A DNA stretch of 64,000 nucleotides. Origin: Effrenium voratum (Eukaryota > Sar > Dinophyceae > Suessiales > Symbiodiniaceae). Numbering within the stretch: position 1 is the first letter of the stretch; the number at the start of each line of letters is the position of its first letter. Both the position numbers and the translations under genes were made by a program. Under the pieces are notes generated by a model that was not told the origin of the DNA, did no database searches, and saw nothing but the letters and a program-made list of their open reading frames with translations. The stretch is from contig CAUJNA010003735.1 of the NCBI GenBank assembly GCA_963377175.1, positions 1-64,000 on the forward strand. Reading direction: 5' to 3'. Positions 24,901 through 36,900 of the stretch are shown here, piece after piece.

Positions 24901-27900
24901 GGCATAGGTGTCCTGAGCTTAGTTTTCGGATAAAAGAAATCGGTTGCTCCGGTTTTAGATAAGAAAGATCTGACAGCGTCCTTTTTGGGTCAGACATCAA
25001 TTGGCTCGATGGGTTGAGATGTTTCTTTCACGCGCCAGGGGAACCCAAAGGGTCGTCAAAGTCACTGAGGTCCTTTCCCGAGATCGGAGGGTGACTTTGA
25101 ATCTTGTGGGCAGCACCCCCGCCCCCCACAAGCTCAGGTTCAAGATCATATCTTTTTTTGATCATCAACTGTCAATAGGTATTTGTTGAAATGAGCCTCA
25201 AGCTTCTAGCACGAAGGCGACTGCCAAAGTTGGCTCAACTAAGTCAGTCTACCCAGGACATACTGCGGATGGACAACATTTTGCACCACAGAAGGAACCC
25301 TGGAATGATGACTCCCTGTAAATACCAGGGAACGTTATGGTTTCAACCATGGTTTCATTTCGTGGTTTTCATGATTTCGTCCACCCACAGTATATAGGCT
25401 TGGGCTATTCCGCCTAGGTGTTGTGGCTCCCAGGCTCTCTGCCTGTTGATTTTGCTGGTTTTAAAGGAAAGCCAACAGGCACACTTTGTGTGCTTTGCTT
25501 TCAATATTCACCCTATTCAACTAACAAAGAGGACAAAGGGGGGAACCAGTCTTCCCTCGACTTGACTTCGATGACTGGAATGAGGGGAGTTGTAATTCGC
25601 CTAAGGTGGCAATGCTTTTTTTCTTCTTCTTCCATTGCTGGTGTTAAAGGAATTCTATCACCACTGGACATATTTTCTCATTTTTGCCACGGGGCTTAAT
25701 CAATGGAAGACATCCAACCATACCATCCTGATAAATTGCAAAAAATGGTAGAACTGCCTGGGTCTCTACTTGCAATATTCAGAGCATCCACCGTAGGGAT
25801 GCGGTCATTGCAGATTGTGATTGGCTCTAGGCAAGGGGCACAATATGGGTATGAATCTTAGTTTAACAGGGAACCCCCTCACAAGTGGTTGGACACCTGG
25901 CCCCCCAAATTGAATTCATACACTTCAGACTAACATGGAAGCTCCCAGGACTTCGGAAGACTTGGTTCCAGTAACAGGATCGGCCTGAGGGAGCGCAGTC
26001 TGAGACGCGACTCGGGGGGTTTAGCCCGCGCGTTTCCGCTGTAGGCACGGGCCCCGTGTCGGTCACCGACGACTATGATGACGATGACCTGACCCTGCTA
26101 CAGGCCACGGACGTTGCAGGTTTTAAGCTTCGCAAGGGGCCGAAATCTAGGCATGTGATCATTTGTTTGAGTTAGATATGAATATTATCCCCCACTTTTT
26201 CCTTTTCTCAGTGGTACTGTGGATGGTTGCGAGTCATCCATTTCGCACTTTCCGAACCCTGCAATGATCCTCGTTTCTCCCGTGTAGATTGCAGATACCA
26301 AGAAACCTTATGGTTTCATGATTTATGGTTGCAGATACCCAGCCATTGCAGATACCCAGATTGCATGGCTTCATCTCGTGGTGTTCATGATTTCGTCAGG
26401 TTGATTGAGGCCCCAGTCCCCAGTGCCGAAGCTTTCGAGCTGCGATGGTTCTTATTCAAAAAATGGTTGGGACTTGGGCATATCCAGACTCAACTCGGCC
26501 AATCAAAAGCAAGGCCAGTTTCTTAGTGTCCCCTGTTTCCGGTGCAAGTATGGAAAATAGTTGTTTTTTTAGGTTGCCACCTTCTGTCATGCCTTGTGAG
26601 AATCCCCTTTCAATACTCAGAGGGATGTGGGAATAAACCATTTTGGTATCACGGTTTATGATCCATTTCCCTTCATTCTGGAAGGTGATTGGTATAATTT
26701 ACTATTGTGCTCCCCTGTTGTATGCCTGAAACCTACAGTGGTTGCTCTAAGTTTTGCGAGCCAACCGACTGCACTCATTTGTTCCCCTAGTCAGCCTGAT
26801 GTCGCATGTTTTCGTCCGGGGGTGGACCACCCCGCCAGAGGTTCAGGGAAAACGACGCACGAAGCACGAAGCCAGGTGCCGCAGGAGGCGGTCGGCTTCG
26901 TCACGGGCCGTGCTGGAAACTTCCTGCGCAGCATCGAGGAGCGGAACAAAACCGGCCGGGCGCTCCTGTCCTGCCATTTTGCTGATTTTGTTTCTTGTTT
27001 GTTTTAATAAATTATAGTTGAATCTGATCTTTTATTTTTATTTTTATAAAAAAGATTAAAACTGATTCCTTTCCTGCCATTCGCTGAAATGCTGTTTTTG
27101 TTCTTGTTTTTAATAAACTAACAACTAAATCCATTGGTTATTGTAAAGGGAATCCGCCACTACTTTTTTTTGAGTGTTTTCCCTTGTTGGTTTGAAAGGG
27201 AATCGATGGCACTACTGGACGTATTTTCTCATTTATCCAGGCGAAAAAGCAACTGGAAGTTTTCGTGGGCTGATCATCCACCTGGTAAGGATCCTCAACC
27301 GGTAACCATCATGCTGATTCCCATGGGAACCATTCCATAGGCCAGTTAGGATAGAGGCCCCATAAATAGTGAGTGATTGTTCAGAATACCCTTTTTGGGG
27401 TGGGGGACAGTCACCATTTGGGACCCGGTGCCCCTATTTTGACACACACACACACACACAGACACAAGCCAACAGAAAGCAGCAACTCACATCTTTGGGG
27501 CAACCGGAGCGGAGTCTTCCGACCTCTGCTGGAGTGTCTTGGGCCAGAGAGGGCCTCTGGGTGAACCTGAGTGAACATTTCCCGGCAATCTTCCAACCTG
27601 GTTGGTTTTATGACGGTGTATAAAAGCAGCAAGTGATCACGTGGAGTCATGGTTTGGAGTGAGTGCTTCTTTGTTTCTTGTCATTTCCAGTTTGGGGCAA
27701 AGAACAACGCTTTTGCAACATGAGGCATTCGGATGATTCATTTCCAGGCGCTTTGGGCAAGGGGGGGGGTGGAAGAAGTGCGATATCAATTGGTAAAGCA
27801 CACTTGTATATCATGTGAACACATCAGGCTTGCGCGACAAGGCCAAATTGACTCCATGGCAACAACCAACATATTGGTGTGTGCGTGTGTGCCTTTGGAG

Positions 27901-30900
27901 GGCGGAGGCTTGGCGATCACATACCAAGGGTTGGGAAGTTTCTGGGTTCCCTTTGAGACCCAAAACGGGGGTCGGGAAGGATTTGGTCGCCAGTCGGGGC
28001 GTGTTGCAGGACCAGTGGACAACTCTCATGTTCTTCTGCGAGGTGGACAAGGGCAGAGGCCCGCGGGCGGGGGGGGGAGGGAGCAAGGGATGGGAAGGTG
28101 CCCGGGTGTGGCTGTTTGTTTGTTTCTTTGTTTTGCTTCGCTTTGTTTGTTTGTTTGTTTGTTTGTTTGTTTGTTTGCTTCCTTGCTTGTTTGTTTGCTT
28201 GTTTGTCAGAAGCAAGGACCCTCCAAGTTGGTGTGCTGGTTTCCTTTGCAACATGGCACTGGGGATTCCCCCCCCCCCCAATTCCCCGATTGAGGGGAAC
28301 CAATGAAGATGGATACTTGGCAGGCCTGTGCATATCAGTGGAACACATTTCACAAGCCTGGACTCATCCCTGGTTTTTTTGTTGGGGGATATTTCCTGGC
28401 TGTTCCTGCCAATTCCACGGAATTGGGCAGGCTTGAGACTTGATCCTAGGTGATCTGCAATTCCCCGCTGGGGTCATTTCCTGCCTCTAGGAAGCCACCT
28501 GAAGGTGTGACGGACGGATCCGTCGGGTGTTCCCCTTGGCAGTGCTTGGTGGACGGAGTTCCCCCCATGAATCCCCTTAGCTTGGTAGGGGGCGATGTTC
28601 CGGGCGCAAGCTGCACGCCATTCAACCATCGTCCTTTTCAAAAGCCAGCTGCTTTCCCCGGGGTTCCGGTGGTTTTCCGGAAAGGATCCCTGGGCAGAAT
28701 GGGGAAGTGTCGTCCCCTAGGGCTGGTTCTTCTTCCTCCGGAGGGCTGCGAACTCCCATTTCGCAACGACTTGGAAACCATGGTTTGTGCCATGGTTTGT
28801 TGGGTATGTTATATGCAACAACCACCAAAAGCTCTTGTAGGTGAGTAGATATGTGGTAGTTCAACAGGGGTTTTGCCTCCCTCCCCCCACTAAGGCCGCG
28901 GCCCGGGAGTTGGATTTTGTCGGCTTCTCTCCTCGCCGCCACCAGGCCGCGACAAGGCCTTCGAGAAGCTGGCCATCTTCGGCCCCGCGGCGAAAAACAA
29001 TTCGGCGGCGGTGCTTTTATTAACGTGTGGGACGCGTGTGGTCGGCACGAGCGAACATCCGATTCAATCCAACCACTAAAATAGGTACCCCAAAATGGGG
29101 GGTGAATTCAGCTACCAACCAAAATGGGATCCCATGGGTTTGACCCACAGCTAGTATGGGTTCTGACTCACTCTTTTTGAAGACCCCCCCGCCCCCCGCA
29201 AAAAATCGCCAAAAATGGGTGGTGTTCCTTTTTGCTTTCCCTTGAAACCCACAGAAAACCACGGAGACCGCCACAGCAAAGACATGCCCCAAATGGGTGC
29301 CAAATAGATGCAAACATGATTGGCCAATCGCGCTGGCGATGGGAACCTGTTGGAACCTTGGGGTCCCCTGATTCACAAGCGGCGGCATTTGTTGTGCAAC
29401 TTTCATTGGGCGTTTGTCTCCAGATGGCATTTGTCAATTCCGCAATGGCGGGTTTCCCCTAGTTTCGACTTCAAAGTAACGCGAGAAGGGATACCTCAAA
29501 TGGGCTTGCCGAGGTGCTCTTTGAAAGCGAATCAATGTCCTGAGAACACCCGTGTATGGCTGTCCTTTTGGGTGCAGCCTCCATATTTTTCCCATTGTTA
29601 TCTCAGAAGCTAAAAAGCGAAATCTCCTGTTTCTCATCCAAAAAGGCTATCGGAAGTCGGCGCATGGGCTCCCCTTCCCTGACGGGTCAGGGAACTCCGC
29701 GCGATGATCAAAGACCATGGAGCAAGTGCTCACACGGCATCGAGATTCAGCCCCTTTTCGGCTGTCTCATCCAAAACACCTACCACTGCTCAAGCCTTTC
29801 TCTCACGCCGTCGGGTCCTCCACCACCCCATTGACACAGAACCTGCAAGGTCGGAGCGGCATGCTCCTGAAGTGTGCCAACAACGGCACGCAGGTCGCCG
29901 GCCATCCTCTCCCTTCCACGCCGTGGCATTGCGATCCCTCTGCATCCTCATTCCCAGCCAGCAGTTCGGGCACGGCAGCAGGGACCTCATGCCCCTGATC
30001 GTCGCCTGCCTCAATCCCCAGCACTCTCGGTTCCAGTGGTACCGTTCCCCCATGTGCGTGAGGTGATACAGCTCCACCGGCTCCCGCTGCGGTTCTTCCT
30101 GCCTGGCCATCGGGGTCTCCGCGATGCTCCCCATCGGCCTTGGCGTGTCATGCCTCCTCTGCCGAAGGCGAACCCCACTGCTCGAAGACTCCGAGCTCTG
30201 ACTCGCCGAGCGACTCTCCATCCGAAAGTCCTCCTCCTCCATTTCTTGCTCCTCACGATGCCTTGGGGGGAAAGGCCTTAGGAAGGAAAAAAGGGAAAGG
30301 ATCTCAACAGGGAAAGGGGGGGAAAGATCTCAGTGAGGAAAGGGAAAAGATCCCAGGCAGGGAAAAGGCCTCAGGGGGGAAAGGGGGAAAGGATCTCAAC
30401 AGGGAAAGGGGGCAAAGGATCTTCGGGAGGAAAAGGGAGAAGATCTGAAAAGGCCTTAGGGGGAAAAGGGGGAAAGGAGCTCAACAGGGAAAGGTGGGAG
30501 AAGATCCTAGGGAGGAAAAGGGTTGCTGAAGGCGCTCCAGGCGAAGATCCCGCCTGACCTCTTCCCACACGCGCCTTCTGATCTCCTGCTCCGTCTCCTC
30601 CGACGTCGTCTGCACCTCCCGGTTCTCCACCAGGATCTCCACGGTTCCACGCCTCCGCTGCTGCAGAATCGCCTTCACCATCTCCTCCACCAGCTTGTAG
30701 CAGATCACCGACATGATCGCCACCACCACCACCAGGACCGTCAACGCCCAAGAAGCGTTTTCCACCTGCTGATCACCCTGGGCTTCCGCCCCCTCGACCT
30801 TCAACGTCGCAACCGCCACCAGGATACCCGTTCCACCACCAGTAGTCGAGGAAGTGCCCCTCAACCCTGTTCTACTCCGCCTCACAGACTCCATAGAGCT

Positions 30901-33900
30901 CGGCTCCAACCACTCCATCGGCTTCTGATCCTGGGAAGTCACAGCGTTCGCGTCTGACCCTCTCGTGGTGTTCCAGGACGAAGTCGCCGTAGGGCTCGAG
31001 TTCAACCATGCCAAAGAGCTCAAGGTAGAGAACGCCGTAGGGCTCGGGTTTGACCTTGCCGAAGAGCTCACGGTAGAGGACGCCGTAGGGCTCGGGTTTG
31101 ACCTTGCCGAAGAGCTCACGGTAGAGGACGCCGTAGGGCTCGGGTTTGACCTTGCCGAAGAGCTCACGGTAAAGGACGCCGTAGGGCTGGATTCCGCGAA
31201 TGCCGACGAGCACAAACTCCCCGGTCTTACCCCCAGTCTCCTCATGCCCCCCTCCAACTTCCTTTCCACCTTTTCTCTAACCAGGTTCCGGACCTTCTGA
31301 ATCCCCACGCTCTTCACCTGGTTGACCAGCACCATGCGCCCTCCTGCCAGGAGAGCACCACCAATCTCGCCCATCTCCGGCGGTCCACCAGCCAACCTCC
31401 TCATCGACAAAAGGGTTCCTCCCACCGCCACCGCGGCCACACCTTTGACCACCGCCTCTCTAAGGTCATTCTCTCCTCCCTGCGTCTCCTTCTTCTCGCT
31501 GTAGAGCCCAATGCCCTTCCGAAACCTCTCCAACGGTCCAGCAGGCAGGCACTTGGTCAACGCATCTGCCCACAGCTTGGTTCCTGGTCGGTGCGTCAAG
31601 CTCAGCTCCTTTTCCTTCACCGCCTCCGCCAAACAATTTGCCCTAATCCTCAAATGTCTCGTCCTCCATCCTCCACCCTGACCGCTGGCCAAGATGAGAG
31701 CTGCTCTGTTGTCGTTGTAGAGCTCAAGCTCAACCTCATCCTCCACCAGGCTCACCAGAGCTCGCACTGACCTTCCCGCTTGCACTCCCTCCATCAACGC
31801 CGCAAGCTCAGCCTCGGCTGTCGACAGAGCTATCAGCCCTTGCTTCTTCGACTCCCACTGTATCGGCACTCCCCCATACAGCACCACCAGCCCAGACACG
31901 CTGTGCTCATCCTCCACCCCAAACGATGCATCCACCAAAACCTCCACGGTGCCATTGCGCCTTGGTGTTCTTCGGAACATGTCCGGGTCCTCCTCCTGAA
32001 CCACCTTCGGTCCGTAGTGCAGGGCATAGTCCCACGTCCTGCAAACATATGCCAAGACGTTCTTTCCCAGCTCAATGACCCAGGCCGGGTCTCGCGTGGC
32101 CTTCTGTGACATGCGTTGAATCGCTGCTGCCACATCCGGCCGCGTCCGACCGCTCAGCCACAACAGCTCTCCGGTGAGCTTCTGGGCCTGCTTCACTAGC
32201 TTGAGGGTCGGCTGCACCACCTCTTTTTCCTCAGGCACTCTCACGTAGGGGCTCTCCGTCACCACCTCATGCCTGTTCAGGAGTTCCCTCGCGTAGCTCT
32301 TCTGGTGAAGCAAGTAGCCTCCATCAGCCTCTCGTTGAATCTCCATGCCCAAGAACTTCATGGGCTCCGAACCCACCTCCGCAAATTCTGGTGCCGACGT
32401 AGGCCATAAAGAGTTCAACCTCTTCGTGAGCTCCTCCTCCACGACTTTCGGTCCAACCGTCAAGAAGTCGTCCACATAGATGGCTACAAAGCCCCTCACC
32501 TCACCGTACAGCTTCTTCTCCACATTCTTCACCTCCTTGATGACCCACAAATTGGAATCCTTCATAGCCACCAGCCCCAGAGTCATCGGCTGCCCATCAA
32601 CCACCTGGGTCCATTCCATGGTGCGCAGGGTATTGTCCCGATGCCCTGCCCAATCCCGCGGAGCTGTGGTCAGACCATACATCGCCCCGGTCACTATCCA
32701 TCGCTCCTGGGCACTCACCAGCCCAGCCTCCTCCAAGATCCTCGAGGGTTGAACCACGATCAGCTCGTCCTGGCTCGTCGGTGCCAAGAGAAAGGCACAC
32801 TTCACATCCAGGGACATGATGTCCCAGTTCATCAGTGCTGCCTTCCGCAGCAAGGTTCGCACCTGGGTTGCATCCGCTCCTGATGCGTAGAGCTCCTCCG
32901 TGGCCCTGTCGTTCATCCGGTTCCCGCAGCACACAATCCGTGACCGGTGCCTTCCCGAACCGGACTTCCGCGTGAAGACGCCCATCGCTGGAATGACCTC
33001 AACGCTCTTGCCACTCAACCTGGCTTGTTCCATCACCAGCTCTGCCTCCCCCTTGGACACTCTCTGAATGGCCTGATTGCTCACGAAGTTGTCCACCTCC
33101 GCTTTCATCGACGGCACCCAGTTCTCCAGATTCTTCCGCACCTCCTGAAGACCAACCGTCCTCGTCTGAAGGAACAGCTCCTCACTGACCTCCTGAACCC
33201 CCTCCAGCTCTACTTGGCAAGCCTTCATCTGAACCTCCTCCAGCCTTCTCGCAATCTCCTCATTCTCCAAGTCCACCTGGTATATGAGGTCCATCGCCAC
33301 TCCATCATACTCCTTTCCAACCTCCACTTTCCGAAACTCCTCATTCGCCAACTCACTCCCCCTCCACAAGCGCTGTTGAAGCTCCTCAACCACCAGATCC
33401 TTGACCGCGGTCTTCTCCCGAAGTCGAAACCTTGGCTCCCCAAGTGCCCGCAGAGGTCCTTCTCCAGTGTTCCTCTCCTGCACCTCCAAGGCCCCTTCTA
33501 GGCCTCCATCCTTTCCTTCAGGCTGCTCCGAGGGAACCACATCCACCACCCTAACGAACTTGCCCTCCTCGGTTTCCACCACATGGCCTCCCGAGGTCAG
33601 CGACACTGATACATCAGGGCCTCGGACCCATCCCCTCCTCCTACGAGCGCGCCAAGAGCAGCTCCGGGGTCACATACCCCAGCGCTTCCAGCTGAAGCCG
33701 ACCTCGCCGTTCCCCCACATGGCGTGCTATCATAGGCCATTGTTCTTCCGGGACACCACGTCCATTCGCTTTCCAGTCTCCCCCAGACGTATAGGCCCCT
33801 TGCTGGCCAGCTCTCCCGCCCTATCCAAATGAACTCGCCGGACAGGGAGATTCAGGTAGTTCAACCTGGCCACCATCCTCGCCAAGGCTCCCAGCAGCTG

Positions 33901-36900
33901 ATGCCCTTGCCGACTCGCCAGAGGCTCTACCATCGTGTAGTTCCGAACCTCTACCTCCTCCAGCTCCACCAGTTCCTCCCACTTCTCCATGTCCCCTGGG
34001 TCACCCTCCTCATGCCTCGGCAGATCTTCACCGTTCACCTCTGGTAGAAGTTCACCTTCTCCCACCTCCAGCTCAACCCCAGGCTCCTTGCTCAGCACCT
34101 TGTCCATTCCCGGTGCCAGGCCAACCACCTCCTTGCCCTTCCTATACACCGGAACCGTGAAGACACCAACCATAACGGCTCATCCAAATCTCGCCCCGAA
34201 CGAAATGGGCCACAAAGATCCAAGGACAAGGTGTAGGTGTCCGGGCTTGGAATTCTCCGATGTGCCCGGGCTCTTCCCGCCCCTCGTTGACAATCAGGGC
34301 ATTCCCGGCTAAACGGCATGTGATCCATAGCACAATGCCTCCTCCACTCCTCCTTCGACAACCGTGAGACAACTGGATGTTCCAGCTCCAACAAGATGCC
34401 CTTCACGACCTCCAGCTTGAAGTCCACTGGCCATGCCGCCCAAGACCGAGACGCCTTCATCCGTCCGTCCAGCCCCAGCGTTTCATAGTCCTCCGTCACC
34501 TGCTTCCCTGAGCCACATCGTCCCTCCAACAGTTTCAACGGGCGCAGATTGGTCCCCAGCGTCGAAGGCTTCCTTCTGCTATGGCCGCAGGCTCCCATAT
34601 CCATACGGATCTCCTCCAGGGCATACTTCTTCTTGAAGGCCTCCCACTCCGGCCAAGCAAAGAAGGACGGATAGTCAGTCCCATCCTGAGTGTCCTTGTA
34701 CTCCTGCGGGTCCCGTGGGTGCTCCTTCAAGAAGCTCACCTTCTTCTGCCGTGACCCCTGGGCCAACGTAGACAACCACAGCTGCCTCATCCAGAGCACC
34801 GCATCTCCCCAGGCCAACTCCTTCTGAGCCACCGTGAGGTCATCCAAAGCAAACCTCTGTGGTCCATCCCTCGACCTCAATGGCGGTGGACCGGGCGACC
34901 TAAATCGAAGTTTGCTCACCGTGCGACACGGTGGACCACCGATCAGGCTGTCCACATTGCCAAGTAGCTCGCCACCTCATCTCGTAGCAAGTTTTGACAA
35001 AGGTTGGCCTCCTTATCCACGCACAGGACCGCCCGACTCTTCGTCTCCAGCTGCCTCTTCCACCACGACTGATCCGGGCCAGAGAAGAGGTGGACGATCA
35101 CCGAGTCGCACGTCCGAAACCGCTTCCTCTGCCTCCTGTTCCAAGGAAGGGAAGACCCATCCCAGTTTCCCATGGGAATGACCCTTACCAGGAGATCATC
35201 CGGCACCCGGCCACATTTCTCGCAAGTCATTCAACCACCTCCACACTCTGGGATCAAGATCACCCGGGTCTCCAGCTCGAAGAGCGCAGCACCTCCTTTC
35301 TGCCTCCGTCTCCTCCTTTTCTAGGCCATCGATCAACTGCCAGGCCGTCTCCATCGCAACCGTCGGACACCCCGATTGCAGCTCCACCTCCACCTTCGAT
35401 CCGTTCCCATCGCACATTTCAAACGTGTCGTTCTCCCAGGTCACCTTGTAGCCCATCCTGACCACCTTGCCCAAGGGAATGATGACCTGCGTCTCGAAGT
35501 TGGTGAGCAGCGTGCCCGTTGCCGGATCCTGCCGTAAGACTGCCTCCCCCGCCGCCAGCTCCACCTTGATCGGCAGAGCCTCGTCGTACTCCTGCTCCGT
35601 GAAGGCCGGACGAAGGATGTGCGTGGCCCCACCATCCAGCAAAGCCCGTCCCCCTCCGGCTTCCTTGAGTGAACTCACCTTCACTGCCTTTGCGCTCGGC
35701 TTCAACGACCGTAAGAGCTTCACCGCCTCCATCATGAGCTCCCCACTCGAGTCCTCCTTGCCCGATCCCGTAGATGCCATACTGGGATAGGGTCGTACTT
35801 ATAACTTGAGTTATAAGTTACTACAAGTGGACTTATAACGTGGGACAAGTGGACTTATAAGTTTGCTAAGCCCGAGGATAGTTATAAGTTACTTGTCTAT
35901 GTTTAACTTAGATAGGCCCACTTATAAGTTCGAGCTAAGTTCCGGGTGCCGGGACTTAGAATGAACTTAGCTGGGACTTAGCTTTTTAGCACCATTTGAG
36001 GAAAACAGCCTTCGGTCATTCAGCGCTTGCGAAGCAATGTCCCAAACGCGTCTACCTCGCTGAGTCTACGTGTCTGCCTGCGTGCGAAAAAGCACGCGTG
36101 CGCTACCCCTGACATGTTGCGGACCACATCGCTGAACGAGAGAGAAAGCCTGACACCGGACTACGCGCGCGCGCGCATCATTTTTCGAGACGTACGGTCG
36201 CTCCCGGCTAGACCGCGCAGGGCGGAACACGGCGTAGCGGCGGCGGGGCCGCTTCCATGTTTGGAAAACACATCGCGGCAGGACCGCGCAGCGACCATCG
36301 CGGCAGGACCGCGCAGTGAGCCATCGCGGCAGGACCGCGCAGCGAGCCATCGCGGCAGGACCGCGCAGCGACCATCGCGGCAGGACCGCGCAGCGACCAT
36401 CGCGGCAGGACCGCGCAGCGACCATCGCGGCAGGACCGCGCAACGACCATCGCGGCAGGACCGCGCAGCGACCATCGCGGCAGGACCGCGCAGTGAGCCA
36501 TCGCGGCAGGACCACGCAGTGAGCCATCGCGCATGCAGTTTACGCTGTTTGTTCGCGCTGCTTCGCACGCTTGGCTCGATGGAGCCGGAGCATTTTTTGC
36601 ACTGATTGACTCGGTTTAATTTTGTTGTCCAATAATCGTTTCTATAGCGGTGTCTCCGCTGGCGGCCGGTCCGCCTTCATATAGTCGCATGGGGTGGTTT
36701 CTCCGCCGGCGGCCGGTCCGCCCATTTTGCTTTTCTCGTTTGATGATATATCATTGTAGCGGTGGTTCCGCTGGCGGCCGGTCCGCCAAGCTTTTTTTGC
36801 CACGTTCATTTTCATTTCGAGATGGCACTTGAAGCGGTTGTCCGCTGGCGGCTGGTCCGCCCAGGAATTGTTCGGCGTGATTTTTATTTCGAGATGGCAC

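Noticed and set aside
36271..36535. Regular 25-bp array resembling a CRISPR
   Set aside because: Spacers are not unique, the host is eukaryotic, and it lies inside a foldback element.
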